Positions 1 through 10,739 of a stretch of DNA of 64,000 bases are shown here, piece after piece. Under the pieces are notes generated by a model. It saw nothing but the letters and a program-made list of their open reading frames with translations, had not been told where the DNA came from and made no database searches. Numbering within the stretch: the first letter of the stretch is position 1; each line of letters starts with the position of its first letter. Origin of the DNA: Nageia nagi (Eukaryota; Pinophyta); contig JBITNC010000001.1 of NCBI GenBank assembly GCA_050084985.1, forward strand, positions 12,958,001 to 13,022,000. Direction: 5' to 3'. Made by a program: the position numbers and the translations under genes.

Positions 1-227
1 AACTAACACTATTGATAATATTTTGAATGTTTTTTTAAAATAAGATCTTATTGAACTTCCATCAATTATTGAGTCTAAGTTTCCTAATGGCATGCCTAAA
101 AATTTTAGATATGAAGAATTTTGCAATTATCATAGGGTACCTGAACATATAACAAGAAATTGCAAGACTCTAAGGCATATAATTTAGGATTTCATTGACA
201 AAATTACCATTAAGATGGATGATAACT
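1..227 (+). pseudogene. Ty3/gypsy gag relic (zinc-knuckle-like end)
   Basis: Frame starting near position 59 reads through a Gag C-terminal signature of the form C-x2-YHR-x3-H-x4-C followed by L-R-x-I-I-stop-D-F-I-D, typical of the degenerate zinc knuckle of Tat-type Ty3/gypsy Gag. A TAG replaces the expected glutamine in the last part. The same kind of motif occurs at 27640-27730 in element G. The relic ends abruptly at 227, where sequence of a different character begins with TGTTGAG, so I read it as the target into which the copia element C1 inserted. Upstream coding lies outside the window. Confidence 0.7.
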
Positions 228-240
228 GTTGAGTATGTGT

Positions 241-471
241 GATTGTAATTATTGTCAACAAGGTTTCGATCGGGTTCCGGAGGTTTGACCGGGTTCTGGA
301 GGTGAAGTGTGATTGTAATTGTTGTTAACAAGGTGTTGATCGGGTTCTGGAGGTTTGACCGAGTTTCGGAGGTGAAGCGTGACTGTAACTGTTATCAACA
401 AGGTGTTGATCGGGTTCAGAGGTTTTGACCAGGTTCCAGAGGTGATGAATGATTGTAATGTTGTCAACAAG
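241..471 (+). repeat. 70-bp tandem repeat, 3.3 copies, in C1 LTR
   Basis: Units start at about 241, 311, 381 and 451. Each opens with GATTGTAAT or a close variant, then TCAACAAGG, then two near-identical halves containing GGGTTCYGGAGG. The unit therefore has an internal duplication of the GGTTCCGGAGGT core. Confidence 0.8.
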
Positions 472-517
472 TGATTTTGGTAAAGCCGAGTTAGTAAACA
501 AAGCGTTCCGGAAGAAA

Positions 518-1233
518 TGACGTCAGCGATTTCGGGCTATCACTCAAAACGGAGTCTGAAAGTGATGAGGTCAGCAAGGAGCGATTAAAGAGCCAGACCC
601 AGTGAGTAAAACATTCCAGAAGCAAGAGATGACATCACAGGGAGAACGATGTTCACATTTGTGAATAGAACCGGGTTCCGGAGACGATGAGGTCAGCAAA
701 GAATGATCAAAGAGCCGGAGTCAACGAATAAAGCATTCTGGAATGCAGAGATAAGATCGGCAAAGAGAGATTGAAATTCTGGAGTCCATAAAGTAAATGT
801 CCCGAAAGTAAAATGTTCCGGATTAAAAAGATGACATCACAGAGGATAAGATAGTCGAGTTTTGGTAAAGACCAGAGTTCGGAGATAAAGGTCCGGAGAT
901 AAAGGTCCGGAGATGATGACATCATGCGAGAAGCATTTTTACTCTACTACCGGAGTCCGAAGATGATGACATCATGGTGGAGGTGTTGAAAAGTCCAGAG
1001 ATAAACATTCAGAGATAAAAGTCCAGAGACAAAAGTCCGAGATAAAGGTTCAGAGATGATGACATCATGCGGGAAGCATTTTTACTCTACTACCGGAGTC
1101 CGGAGATGATGACATCATGGTGTAAGTGTTTAAAAGTCTGGAGACAAAAAGTCTGGAGATAAAGGTCCGGAGATGATGACATCATGCGGGAAGCGTTTTA
1201 CTCTGCTTCCGGAGTCTGAAGATGATGACATCA
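518..1233. promoter_or_regulatory. Cluster of TGACRTCA-like sites (possible bZIP sites) in C1 LTR
   Basis: Seen directly: TGACGTCA at 518; TGAGGTCA at 566 and 688; TGACATCA at 630, 832, 917, 967, 1060, 1110, 1177 and 1226. TGACGTCA is the classical palindromic site of plant TGA/CRE-type bZIP factors; TGACATCA differs by one transition and could be its CpG-decay product. A role as LTR enhancer is inference; the sites may simply be carried along by the tandem repeats. Confidence 0.4.
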
Positions 1234-1235
1234 CG
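850..1235 (+). repeat. Tandem repeats with TCCGGAGATGATGACATCATG core
   Basis: A composite array alternates two unit types: one with GATGATGACATCATGCGGG followed by an AAGC-TTTTACTCT stretch, one with GATGATGACATCATGGTG followed by AAAAGTC(C/T)(A/G)GAGA runs. Cores occur at 917, 967, 1060, 1110, 1177 and 1226. GTCCGGAGATAAAG is itself repeated several times inside the array. The strongly conserved part is the near-palindrome ATGATGACATCAT. Confidence 0.8.
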
Positions 1236-2242
1236 CTGTATACAATAAACATCTGGCAAGCGAGACAAAGAGTCCGGAATTAATAGAAATATCATTATGA
1301 AGAAGACAAAGAGTCCAGAATTAACAGAAATATCATTATGAAGAAGAAAAGAGTCCGAAATTATCAAAAATAATCAGATACTATCAAATCTTGAAATAAG
1401 TGGAGAAAGAGGTACACTTGTCTAAATTGAGCAAAGGAGCATTCGTCAGTTACAGTAGATGCAGACTCAGTTAGTGAAATCCCTTTGGTGTAGGAGCAGT
1501 TACAAACAAGGATTATTTTTAGTTTGTTTTTGATAACGTGTTATGATAGGAACAGATTCTCGGGGGTTTTTCTTGATGCGTAACGTTTTTCTTGTATATG
1601 AAAGAAAAGTGTGAAGCGTGAATTATGTGATTGAGAAGGGTGCGCGAAGAGAGATGAGTGTATAGTGAAGGGCTAGAGTGGAGGCAAGTGTGTGTAATGA
1701 GATGTGCATGTAGAGAAGTGCAAGAGAGGAGGCAATAGTGTGAAAGAGTGGAGTATCAAGAAAAAGTGAAGTGAGCAAATGGATATGCAGACAGTATAGA
1801 GATTGTTTAACTATGGTACTTTGGAGCTGTGTGCAGAGATCAAATAGTGAGAATTAGAGCTAGACCATTGAGGGTCTTCTAGAACTGTATTCTTTTTTTC
1901 TTTTGAATATTATCTCAAGTGGGTGCTTGAGAGCTGGAGTTGGTGCTCCAAGCAGTAGGTGCTGCTTTTGCAAAGTGGTAGTTGGTGCTACCCTTCACAG
2001 TTGGTGCTGTGAATCTGTAAGCTTTCTTTAATGGCTGGATTTGGATTGGTGTCCAAGCAGTCATGTTCGGGGATGTAGCCAATCTGGTGAACCTCGTTAC
2101 ATCTGGTGTTATGTGATGTACTGATGTGCTTGCTCAATTCTCTCTAGTTTTTAATCTATCTTTATTTAAGAAGATCAAATTGATTATAATTTTTAATACA
2201 CTGATTCACCCCCCCTCTCAGTGTCACTTGAAATCCAACAAT

Positions 2243-2254
2243 TGGTATCAGAGC
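2243..2254 (+). promoter_or_regulatory. Primer binding site, initiator tRNA-Met type (C1)
   Basis: TGGTATCAGAGC, the usual plant copia primer site complementary to the 3' end of initiator tRNA-Met, lies two bases after the LTR end. Confidence 0.9.
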
Positions 2255-2304
2255 TAGGTTCCTACTTAGGCTATAATAGCTAAGGAGATCCAGGTAGTGA
2301 CACT

Positions 2305-4186
2305 ATGGCAAGCGGAGAAGGTTTCTCATCTAACAAGGCACCTCTCTTTGATGGAAACAATTATGGTTTCTGGAAAATTCGAATGAAGACTTATCTCAGT
2401 GCATTGGGTTTTGGTACATGGGATGCTGTAAAAAGGGGTTACACTCCTCCCCCTACAGGTCCATCAGATGAAGCAAAAGAAAGGCATTTGAATATGATGC
2501 AAAAGCAAGAAATGCTCTAATGTGCAGTCTTGTGGACAGTGAACTAGTGAAAGTTATGGCATGCAAATCTACAAAAGAAATATGGAATAAGTTGAAGAGC
2601 ATTCATGAAGGAGATGATAAAGTCAAGGAAGCAAAACTCCAAACTCATAGAGCTCAATTCGAAGTTCTAAAGATGAATGAAGATGAAACCATCGAAGCGT
2701 ACATGTTGAGAGTAAATGAAATTACTAATGCAATCAGAGGTCTTGGGGAAGAAATCGAAGATCATGTCATCTTGAAAAAGGTATTACGATCTCTCACATC
2801 TCTTTTGATTCAAAGGTGTCTGCTATTGAAGAAGCAAAAGATTTGAAAACTTTCAGCATGGATGAAATGCATGGATCACTGACTGCTTATGAAATGAGGA
2901 TCAGAAAAATAAAACATTCAGAAAAGGAAGCAGCGTTTAAAGCCAATAATAGTACCAAACCCAAAATAGATTCTGACGATGAGGAACAATCTGATGGAGC
3001 AGAAGCAAATTTTGTTAGAAAGCTAAAAAGAGGAACAGGTAAATATCAAGGCAAGCTACCGTTTAAATGTTTTAACTGTAGTGGTATTGGTCATTTCATT
3101 TCAAAATGTCCATATAGAAAATTTGATAAAGATGATCAAGAATCATATCTTGAGAAAAACCACAAAATGAAATCTCATGCTCGAAATAGAAGGTCAAATA
3201 GACAAAGCTTCATATCTAGAAATAAAGGCTCCACTGATGATGATTCCAATAATGAATCAGAAAAAGAATACAATGAAGCATTGTTTATGGCATTTGAAGA
3301 GAAACTGAATGAAGATAATCAAAATGCCCAAGAACATAAAAAGGAAGAGACAGATGAAGAAAATGGCTGTGAGATTGAGTATGATCCTGAAGAAGAACTA
3401 ATAACAGCATTGAACGAACTAGAGAAAGAAATAAAGAAAAATGAGAGACTCTCAAAAAGGCTTGATGATGCAAGTAATACTATAGAAAACTTAAAAATAG
3501 AAGTGGAAGAATCTAAGAGAATAAATGAGAGTTTGGAGGAACAGCTTCTTGTGAAAGTTAAAAATTGCAGTAAGCTCGAAGAAGAAATAACTGGGCTACG
3601 TATGCAACTAGAGGAAGTCACCAAGAAAATCAGCTCCTTTGAATATCTAGAAGGAAGGTCGACTAAACTCAGTGAAATCATTAACAGTCAAAGAATGTTT
3701 TCTGATAAATCTGGTCTGGGATATGAACAAGGACAATCTTCCAATGACATAAAAAGGGAAAACACAAAAGAAACCAAGAAGAAGGAAGGTGGCTCAGGAC
3801 TGGAGGATGATGGCTTCACTCAAGTGCATTCCAAAAGAAGATACTCTACAGGACCAAGAAGTACTCAGCAACATAATAGATATATCTATCCCTTCAATGG
3901 ATACTGTTTCAAATGCAATGCATATGGACACAAAATTTCTGAATGTAAGTATAATATCACTCCAAGAACCTTTGTTACTAGGAATGCATTCGGCCCACTA
4001 ATGGAGTATCCTGTTGAGTGTTACAACTGTCATGAATATGGACACATTGCCCGATTCTGCAGAAATAATCATGGCATGAGGTTCTTTCCACCGAGACAAT
4101 TTCCTTCCATAATACAGAATAAAAGTTTCAGAGCAGCCATCCACAGGAAGAAGAAAAGAATAATAAAAAATAAGAAGCTGAAATAA
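2305..4186 (+). pseudogene. gag: C1 Gag, with three CCHC zinc knuckles and a coiled coil
   Basis: Starts at the first ATG after the primer site and opens with the copia Gag N-terminus (LFDGNNYGFWKIRM). Single-base frameshifts near 2488 and 2805 split it into 2305-2517, 2520-2806 and 2816-4186. The long third piece (456 residues) holds a CX2CX4HX4C knuckle (CFNCSGIGHFISKC), an acidic stretch, about 100 residues rich in E/K/L heptads that look like a coiled coil, then two more knuckles (CFKCNAYGHKISEC and CYNCHEYGHIARFC). Copia Gags usually carry one knuckle, so the extended C-terminus is notable. A further shift near 4150 disconnects gag from pol, which were probably one frame. Confidence 0.85.
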
Positions 4187-7100
4187 AAGTAAAACAAGTC
4201 TGGAAAGAAAAGGAGAAACTCAGAGAGGATAAAGAGTCTTTAATCGTTCAAACAGCATTAAAAGCTCAAGACAAACCATCACCATGGATATTAGACAGTG
4301 GATGCTCAAGTCACATGACAGGTGACAAGAAGAAATTTCAAAAACTACAGGAATATGAAGGTGGGTCAGTAAGATTTGGAAACAATGATGGCGCACAGAT
4401 TATCGGCAAAGGGATAGTCAAAATAAATGACAGAAATATCAGATCCGAAGAGGTATTATTTGTTGTGGGACTGAAGCATAATTTGTTAAGCGTCAGTCAA
4501 ATATGTGACAAAGGACATGATGTAATTTTCAAAAAGCATGGTGTGAGATCCGAAGGGCAAATAGTGGTAGACTTGTAGCAGTTGGTACACGAACCTGTGG
4601 CAATTTATACACCTTATCAGATATTTCAGAGGGATCATGTCTTTTAGGCAAGGAGAGTGATGATTGGCTATGGCATAAGAGATTGGGACACATCTATTTT
4701 AAAAACTTGATGAACATTTGCTCAAAAAGAGCAGTAAGAGATATGCCCAGTATCAGCAAACCAACAAATGATATTTGTGATTCATGCCAAAGGGGAAAGC
4801 AAACTCGAGCAAAGTTCAAAGTGAAAGAATATCACACCAGCAGACCATTAGAAATCATACACACCGACCTATGCGAACCAATGCGAACACAAAGTGTCAA
4901 TGGAGATAAGTATTTTATTCTGTTCATAGATGATTATTCAAGAATGACTTGGGTGCAATTTTTGAAACACAAATCTGAAGCATTTGAAATGTTCAAAGCA
5001 TTTAAAAATCAAGTAGAAAATCAGATGGAGAGGAGAATTAAATGTCTTCGCTCAGACAGAGGAGGTGAGTTCACTTCTGATGAGTTTTTGAGTTTTGCAT
5101 ACAACACGGAATTAAAAGACAATTCTCTGCAGCAAGAACTCCACAAAAAAATGGAGTAGTTGAAAGAAAAAATAGAGCAGTACAAGAAATGGCTCGAACC
5201 ATGCTGATAGAAAGCAATGTTGCTGATAGGTTCTGGAAAGAAGCAGTGCATACTGCAGTGCACATTCAAAATAGATGTATGATGCGACCACATGAAGATA
5301 GAACACCATATGAATTATGGTTTGGAAGAAAAGCTACGGTGAGGCACTTCAAAATCTTTGGCAGTAAATGCTATATCAAGAGAATAGAAGAAAATTTAGG
5401 AAAGTTTGAGGATAGATCTGATGAAGGCATCTTTCTTGGTTACTCCTCGAAGAGCAAAGCATACAGGTGTTACAATAAAAGGACAAAAACAATCGTTGAT
5501 AGTGCTGATGTTCGTGTTGATGAGCAAAGAGATCTTCCCAGGAGAAATGATGATGATGATCTTCCTAACTATCAAGATTCAGTTGAAGAAGATAAAAAGA
5601 ATAAAAACAAATCTAAGCCTCCTGTATAGCAATCACAAGTGAAGAAACAGAAGATTCAAACTCACCAAGTAACCCAAAAGTGTTTCAGAAAGTGAGTTGG
5701 AAGAAGATGAAAATTCAAAAATTCCACCAAAAAGATGGCACAAGGATCATCCACAAAAGCAAATCATCGGTGAGCTTCATACAGGCATCCAAACTCGTAG
5801 AGGGGTTTCAAGCACCTATTTTCTCCTATCCAATATAGAGCCTAAAAATGTCTCAGAAGCTAGCCAAGATAAATGCTGGATGAAAGCAATGGAGGAAGAA
5901 CTCACTCAAATTGAAAAGAATGAAACATGGGAACTCGTTCCTAGACCAGCCAACAAAAATGTGATTGGCACAAAGTGGGTTTTTCGAAATAAGTTGAATG
6001 AAGATGGGATAATGGTTCGAAATAAAGCTAGACTTGTTTGCAAGGGATATGCTCAAGTTGAAGGAATTGATTTTGAAGAAACTTTTGCACCTTGGCCAGA
6101 TTAGAAGCTATTCGCATGTTTTTAGCTTTTGCAGTGTATAAAGACTTCACAGTTTATCAAATGGATGTAAAATCAGCCTTTTAAATGGCAAAATTGAGGA
6201 AGAAGTTTATATTGAACAGCCAGATGGTTTCCAATTGGGAGAGAATCCTAATCTGGTATGCAAACTAAAGAAGGCTCTGTATGGTTTAAAAAGGCACCTC
6301 GAGCATGGTACTCCAGACTTGATACATATCTTCAGCAGCAAGGCTTTAGAAAAGGAATGGTGGATAGCAATTTATACATTAAATCAGAAAAGGAAAATCA
6401 GCTAATTGTTGTTGTCTATGTAATGATATAATTTTTGGAGGAAGCAAGAATGAGCTATGTAAAAATCTTGCTGACAACATGCAAACAGAATTTGAGATGT
6501 CTATTATAGGTGAGCTTGCATTTTTTCTTGGTTTACAAATTAATCAGTTGAAGAATGGCATGTTCATTTCTCAAATCAAGTATGTTAAGGAGATGCTGAA
6601 AAAGTTTACCATGGAAGACTGTAAACCTGTGAGTACCCCTATGACGACAGACTGCAAATTAAGCAAGGATGATAAAGCACCAACAGTAGATCAAACACAA
6701 TATAGGTCAATGATTGGAAGTTTATTATATTTGACAGCTACTAGACCGGATATTCTTCAAGCAGTATGTATGGTTGCTCGATTTCAAGCAAATCCCAAAG
6801 AAACACATGTTACTATAGTAAAAAGAATATTTAGATATCTTAAAGGTACAGTAGAATATGGTTTATGGTATCCTAGAGGAAAGGACCTTACACTTAGTGC
6901 CTTTTCAGATGCAGACTGGGCAGGATGCATGGATGATAGGAAGAGCACCAGTGGAGGAGCATTTTATTTGGGTAATAATCTTGTTAGCTGGCACAGTAAA
7001 AAGCAAGACTCAGTATCCCTATCTACACAGAAGCAGAGTATATAGTAGCAACTTCTTGCTGCACACAGATTCTATGGATGAAGCAGATGCTAAAAGATTT

Positions 7101-7368
7101 TGGTATAGAAATTAACGAACCCATATCAGTTCTATGTGATAACACAAGTGCAATCAATATATCCAAAAATCCTGTTATGCACTCATGAACAAAGCATATT
7201 GCAATCAAATATCACTTTCTAAAAGAATGCGTGGCACAAGGAGAAGTACAATTGGATTTTGTTCCAACCACAGAGCAAGTAGCCGACATATTTACAAAGC
7301 CTTTGCCCAAAGACGTCTTCGAAAATCTTCGCAACAAGCTAGGAGTTGTTGTCCTTCCCAAGCATTAG
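4187..7368 (+). pseudogene. pol: C1 Pol: protease, integrase, reverse transcriptase, RNase H
   Basis: Domains in order: protease with intact DSGCSSHMTG (about 4290); GAG-pre-integrase with WHKRLGH and a C-x2-C knuckle; integrase core with HTDLC, FIDDYSR and SDRGGEF (4860-5080); integrase tail with WFGRK and IFLGYS (5300-5450); reverse transcriptase with GTKWVFRNKL, KARLVCKGYAQ and ALYGLK (5960-6290); RNase H with SDADWAG, KSTSGG (6910-6960), CDN and HIAIKYHFL, ending in DIFTKPL and a stop at 7366. Frameshifts are visible near 4540, 5095, 6085, 6175, 6290, 6420 and 7030, with stops at about 5627 and 7187. The reverse transcriptase active-site box is hit by a one-base loss near 6420 and appears to read YVND rather than YVDD. 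Product is non-functional. Confidence 0.9.
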
Positions 7369-7480
7369 CTAGTTCTGGATGTCACATTCTCAGGGGAGTG
7401 CTTATTTTTCCTATGGAGGATGGACCTATACATCCTAATAATGAACAACTGTAAGAGTTTACCAATCTTTTATCTCCTTC

Positions 7481-8355
7481 ATAATCAAGAGGTGGCATAG
7501 GCATGGTAAGCACTTCTAATGAGTTGTATTACTATTTTGCACACAAACATGGATGCAGACATGATAGCCCAAAGAAAATTGGAAAAAAGGTAATATTCAA
7601 TGGTACTAATGAATTCCATACCTATTCCCACGATGTCAATGGTGTAAAAAAAGTAAAAGCAAAGGTGCCTCTCTTTGTTCTTGCCTATGTAAAATGTGTC
7701 TAGGTTACAAAAACCTCCCATATATGCAAAGTTATTGGTTAAAATTATAAATGTGTACCTATAGTGTATATTGGTGAGGTTGTTTACTTTCCCATATATT
7801 GTGAATTGATGTTTATTGAATGCATATGTTTACTACTTTTTATGTATCATGGAGAAATATTCTTGCATTGTTTCCTCATTATTGCATTTTTTCTATTACT
7901 TCTCATGTTGTTAGTAGTGCATATAGTCTATTTTACATTGTTAACAATTTACTTTTCCTATGATAGAATCTAAACCCATAGTATTTACTTCATCCTTAGT
8001 ATTTCTTGAGTCCATTGTATGTTATCAAAAAAAAAAAAATTGATGTGTGTTCATGATGGTTTCTATTATCCCTAGGGGTACTTGATCCTTAAGGTGAATT
8101 GCTTGATGTTTTTAAAAGAGATAGCTTAGATGATTGATCATGGTTGTTTTAATGGTTCTTGATTATAAATTGCTTCTCCTTTTCAATTATGTTTATTTAA
8201 AAAGATAAAACTCATTACATGCAACAAACTAAACCCTTAAAGTGAATTGTATATTTATTTTTGTTCCAATCCCACTAAGCAAAGTTAAAATATTCAAGCA
8301 AGTAAAAAGTTATCAAACACATTAAATACAAATGGATTGAATAAAAAAATGGCTC
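7481..8355. other. No gene seen; anonymous AT-rich DNA with A13 run
   Basis: A 66-codon open frame at 7503 matches nothing I recognise. A run of 13 A lies at about 8026-8039. No copy of the C1 LTR is present here, which is where a 3' LTR would be expected. Confidence 0.5.
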
Positions 8356-8381
8356 ATATATATATATATATATATATATAT
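8356..8381. repeat. (AT)n microsatellite
   Basis: An uninterrupted AT dinucleotide run of about 26 bases. Confidence 0.95.
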
Positions 8382-8639
8382 CAAGAAATTTAATCATACA
8401 AAAGGGGTGACCATGCCCATGGCTTCACTGTGGGGAGCACTATCACCATTATTGGCTATCTCCCATCCTAGACCTAACCCTATGGCTGCTACCACTAGCT
8501 ACCATATTTGAATTATCCCTTAATATCCTGCTAGCTATGACTCCATGGATATTTAGTAGGGTATTCTCCCTAATATATTTCACCTTAAAGGTTGTAATCT
8601 CTCTATCCTTCACCACTATCTTATCTATTTGGCCCTAGA

Positions 8640-10470
8640 TGAAGGACCACTATTGATCTGATGGAGGCATAGCAAGCATCTCATAGTCTCTTCATAAATT
8701 GCTTTAAAGTAATAATCTATGAATCCTTCTCTATGATTATTACTTGAAGAGAGGCAACTTGGGCCTCCATGGACCTAATATGAGTCACCTCTACTTCCAA
8801 GGAAGCAATCCTCCTATCGACCTCTCCTATAACAAACAAAATTCATCATTAGTCACATTTTCTTTGCATGAAACAAAATTGAAAATCTAACTTACACATA
8901 ACTAAATATCTCACCTAGTGCTGCTAATGACATAACTATAGCTAGCATAGCCACTCTTGGTGCTGGTGCTCCTACCCCCTCTCCCTCTTGCACTAGAATT
9001 TCATGCATCAAGTTATTCACTTGATAGGGATCATCCTTCAATGATACCTTTCTAGCTGCCTCCTCCTCCTCATCATCCTCATCCATCTTGAGTTCACCTA
9101 AATGGAATCCAAGTTACCATGCTTCATACTTGAGGGAAATCTCAATTTCCATAGGAACATTGGCTAACTTTTCTAATGTATTGGGCTCCTCCCAAGCTAT
9201 CCTCCATGTTGGTATTACCTTCATTCTTGTAGGCATGTTGCACTAAGCCATGTAGTACTAATGGGATCCCCTGCTAGATCTCAAACTATTGGAGTACATG
9301 CTATGGATGGTAGGGCTCCAACACCTTCTTTCAAGTTTAGAGGAAGAACTCCTAGAGAATCCATGCCATCTGATGAGCATTTGCATCCCAAATGAAATCA
9401 TTTTAGGAAACCCAAACAAGGTATTCTACATGAATACCATCAACCTATCATCTCCTCACCTCCAACAAGTGAGGGTACTTAGACCCACCTACCCTAAAGG
9501 TCTATCACACTAGGGTAATTCCCCTTGGGTCCTCTTTGGCCTACTAAAGTCCCACAAGCCTCACCACTACTATATTCTGATAAGCCCATATCTATAATAG
9601 CATGGCATGTGCTATTGTCATGTTGAACTTATTGTACAAGTCCTTATACAATTAAGATAATACAAGGGGGTCCTAAGCAAATTATTATCCTTTCTCATAG
9701 ATCTATCTCATGACCCACACTAAGCTAAGAGGGAATGCTAAGCTACTCTTTTCAACACACAAGTAGGTAGCTATGATAGCCATAATATACAAATACAAGT
9801 GTCACCTTACTGGGGCAAACCTATATACCTCTACCAATTAGGATTCTTGATGCTTCTAATCATGGTCTACCTCCCCTATCAACCAAAGTGCCTCTTGCTC
9901 CCAAACATTATTTTCTAAAATATTCCTCTAATGGACCAGGATTCTCCTAATGGCAATTCCCCATATAGGGTATATTTCCAATAGGGTAACGATCATTTCA
10001 CCTAGGGGTAGGTGAAATGTACAATAATCTAGGTCCCATATATCTGCTAAGGTTTTAAGTAGGGGTAGGTCCTATTGTATATGCCCTATGATGGCTAGGT
10101 TTTCTAGCCCATATGTACTTAGTATATCATCCATGTGGGTGGTCATGGGCTAACTCTTGGCCTTCTCTAGTGCTTTTGTGACCATGGGTCCTCACCGATT
10201 TGAGAACCTTGCACTCTTGCAAGGGAATGAATCATAATTGAATAAGTGAAATGCATTATTCAAATAAATAAAAATTTGAATAACTAAAAAAGATTAAAAA
10301 AACATAATTAATTGAAAATTATAATTAAAAATCAAACTTACCGCATGATCAAATGGTAAATAATGAAGGTACTCCATGATATGGCCTCTTTGGCCAATGA
10401 TGGGATAGTCGACCCCTATCCAAGCATCTTCCACTATTAGGGATGGAAAAAAAAAGGTAAAAAACATCCA
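8640..10470 (-). pseudogene. Plant mobile domain (PMD) protein pseudogene, with introns
   Basis: Read on the minus strand, 10215 down to about 9290 keeps one frame broken mainly by TAG, TAA and TGA. It carries the hallmarks of the aminotransferase-like plant mobile domain: FHLPLGEMIVTL (about 10017-9982), WEQEALWLIGEVDHD, YLYIMAIIATYLCVEKS, IWAYQ, and an HVLQ-stop-FEI segment followed by GIPLVLHG (about 9330-9266), matching the family's R-Q-F-G-x-x-Q-x-I-P. Upstream, 10470-10342 reads IVEDAWIGVDYPIIGQRG to HYLPFDHAV and ends at a GTAAG donor. Downstream, an acidic block (MDEDDEEEEAA, 9086) leads to a CTAG|GTGAG donor at 8915/8914 and an acceptor at 8827; the next exon reads as a coiled coil (GEVDRRIASLEVEVTHIR). 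Such proteins occur both as host genes and as retrotransposon passengers; I cannot tell which applies here. Confidence 0.75.
8827..8914 (-). other. Probable 88-bp intron in the PMD pseudogene
   Basis: On the minus strand GTGAGATATTTAG opens the segment and TTTGTTATAG closes it. Joining the flanks at GT and AG continues an alanine- and glutamate-rich frame into a coiled coil. Canonical boundaries and short plant-like length support it; no transcript evidence. Confidence 0.5.
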
Positions 10471-10739
10471 AGAAGATTAGCAAAGCATAAAATGATGCAT
10501 ACAATCCTCCATAGGTCATAAGCAAGTCAAAATAGGTAAAAAAACAACAGATGCCAGGTAAGAAAATGATCAACAATAGGTCGCTTAGTTAACAGGGTGC
10601 TAGAGTGCTTGAATAGGTTATACAAAAAGTTAAAATGAGATTTGATTTGTTAATTTCTCTTATATATTTTTCAAATTCAACTCAAACCCTAGGGATCCTT
10701 CTCGTTCACTCCATAGTGAGTATAACCATTATTTTGAAT
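10471..10739. other. No gene seen upstream of the PMD pseudogene
   Basis: AT-rich; would include the 5' end or promoter of the PMD pseudogene, but no start codon or TATA box stands out. Confidence 0.4.

Larger units (their letters stand above)
228..2240 (+). repeat. 5' LTR of C1 (about 2 kb)
   Basis: The right end is fixed by ...TCCAACA at 2240 just before the primer site. The left end is inferred from TGTTGAG at 228, which mirrors that end and abuts the gypsy gag relic. The LTR is unusually long and opens with two tandem-repeat blocks (241-471 and about 850-1235). From about 1400 to 2240 it is unique sequence, including short repeats of the phrase GGTGCT near 1920-2010. No second copy lies in the window, so the start cannot be verified by alignment. 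Confidence 0.6.
228..7480 (+). mobile_element. Ty1/copia LTR retrotransposon C1, 3' end missing
   Basis: Order seen: long 5' LTR (228-2240), primer binding site for initiator tRNA-Met (2243), gag (2305-4186), protease, integrase, reverse transcriptase and RNase H (4187-7368). This is the copia order, with integrase before reverse transcriptase. A short purine run (AGGGGAG) near 7394 may be the polypurine tract, but nothing resembling the 5' LTR follows it, so the 3' LTR is deleted or too decayed to see. Gag-pol carries about a dozen single-base frameshifts and several stops, so the copy is dead. The right boundary is approximate. Confidence 0.85.

Noticed and set aside
2243-2254. tRNA gene suggested by initiator-Met similarity
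   Set aside because: Only the 12-base complement of the tRNA 3' end is present, next to an LTR; it is a primer binding site. The same applies at 51005 and 54808.
3285-3681. Minus-strand open frames within C1 gag
   Set aside because: Mirror of the E/K-rich coiled coil of Gag on the plus strand.
8026-8039. A13 run as the tail of a processed pseudogene or LINE
   Set aside because: No coding sequence, no target duplication and no LINE domain upstream; homopolymers this long are common in the window.
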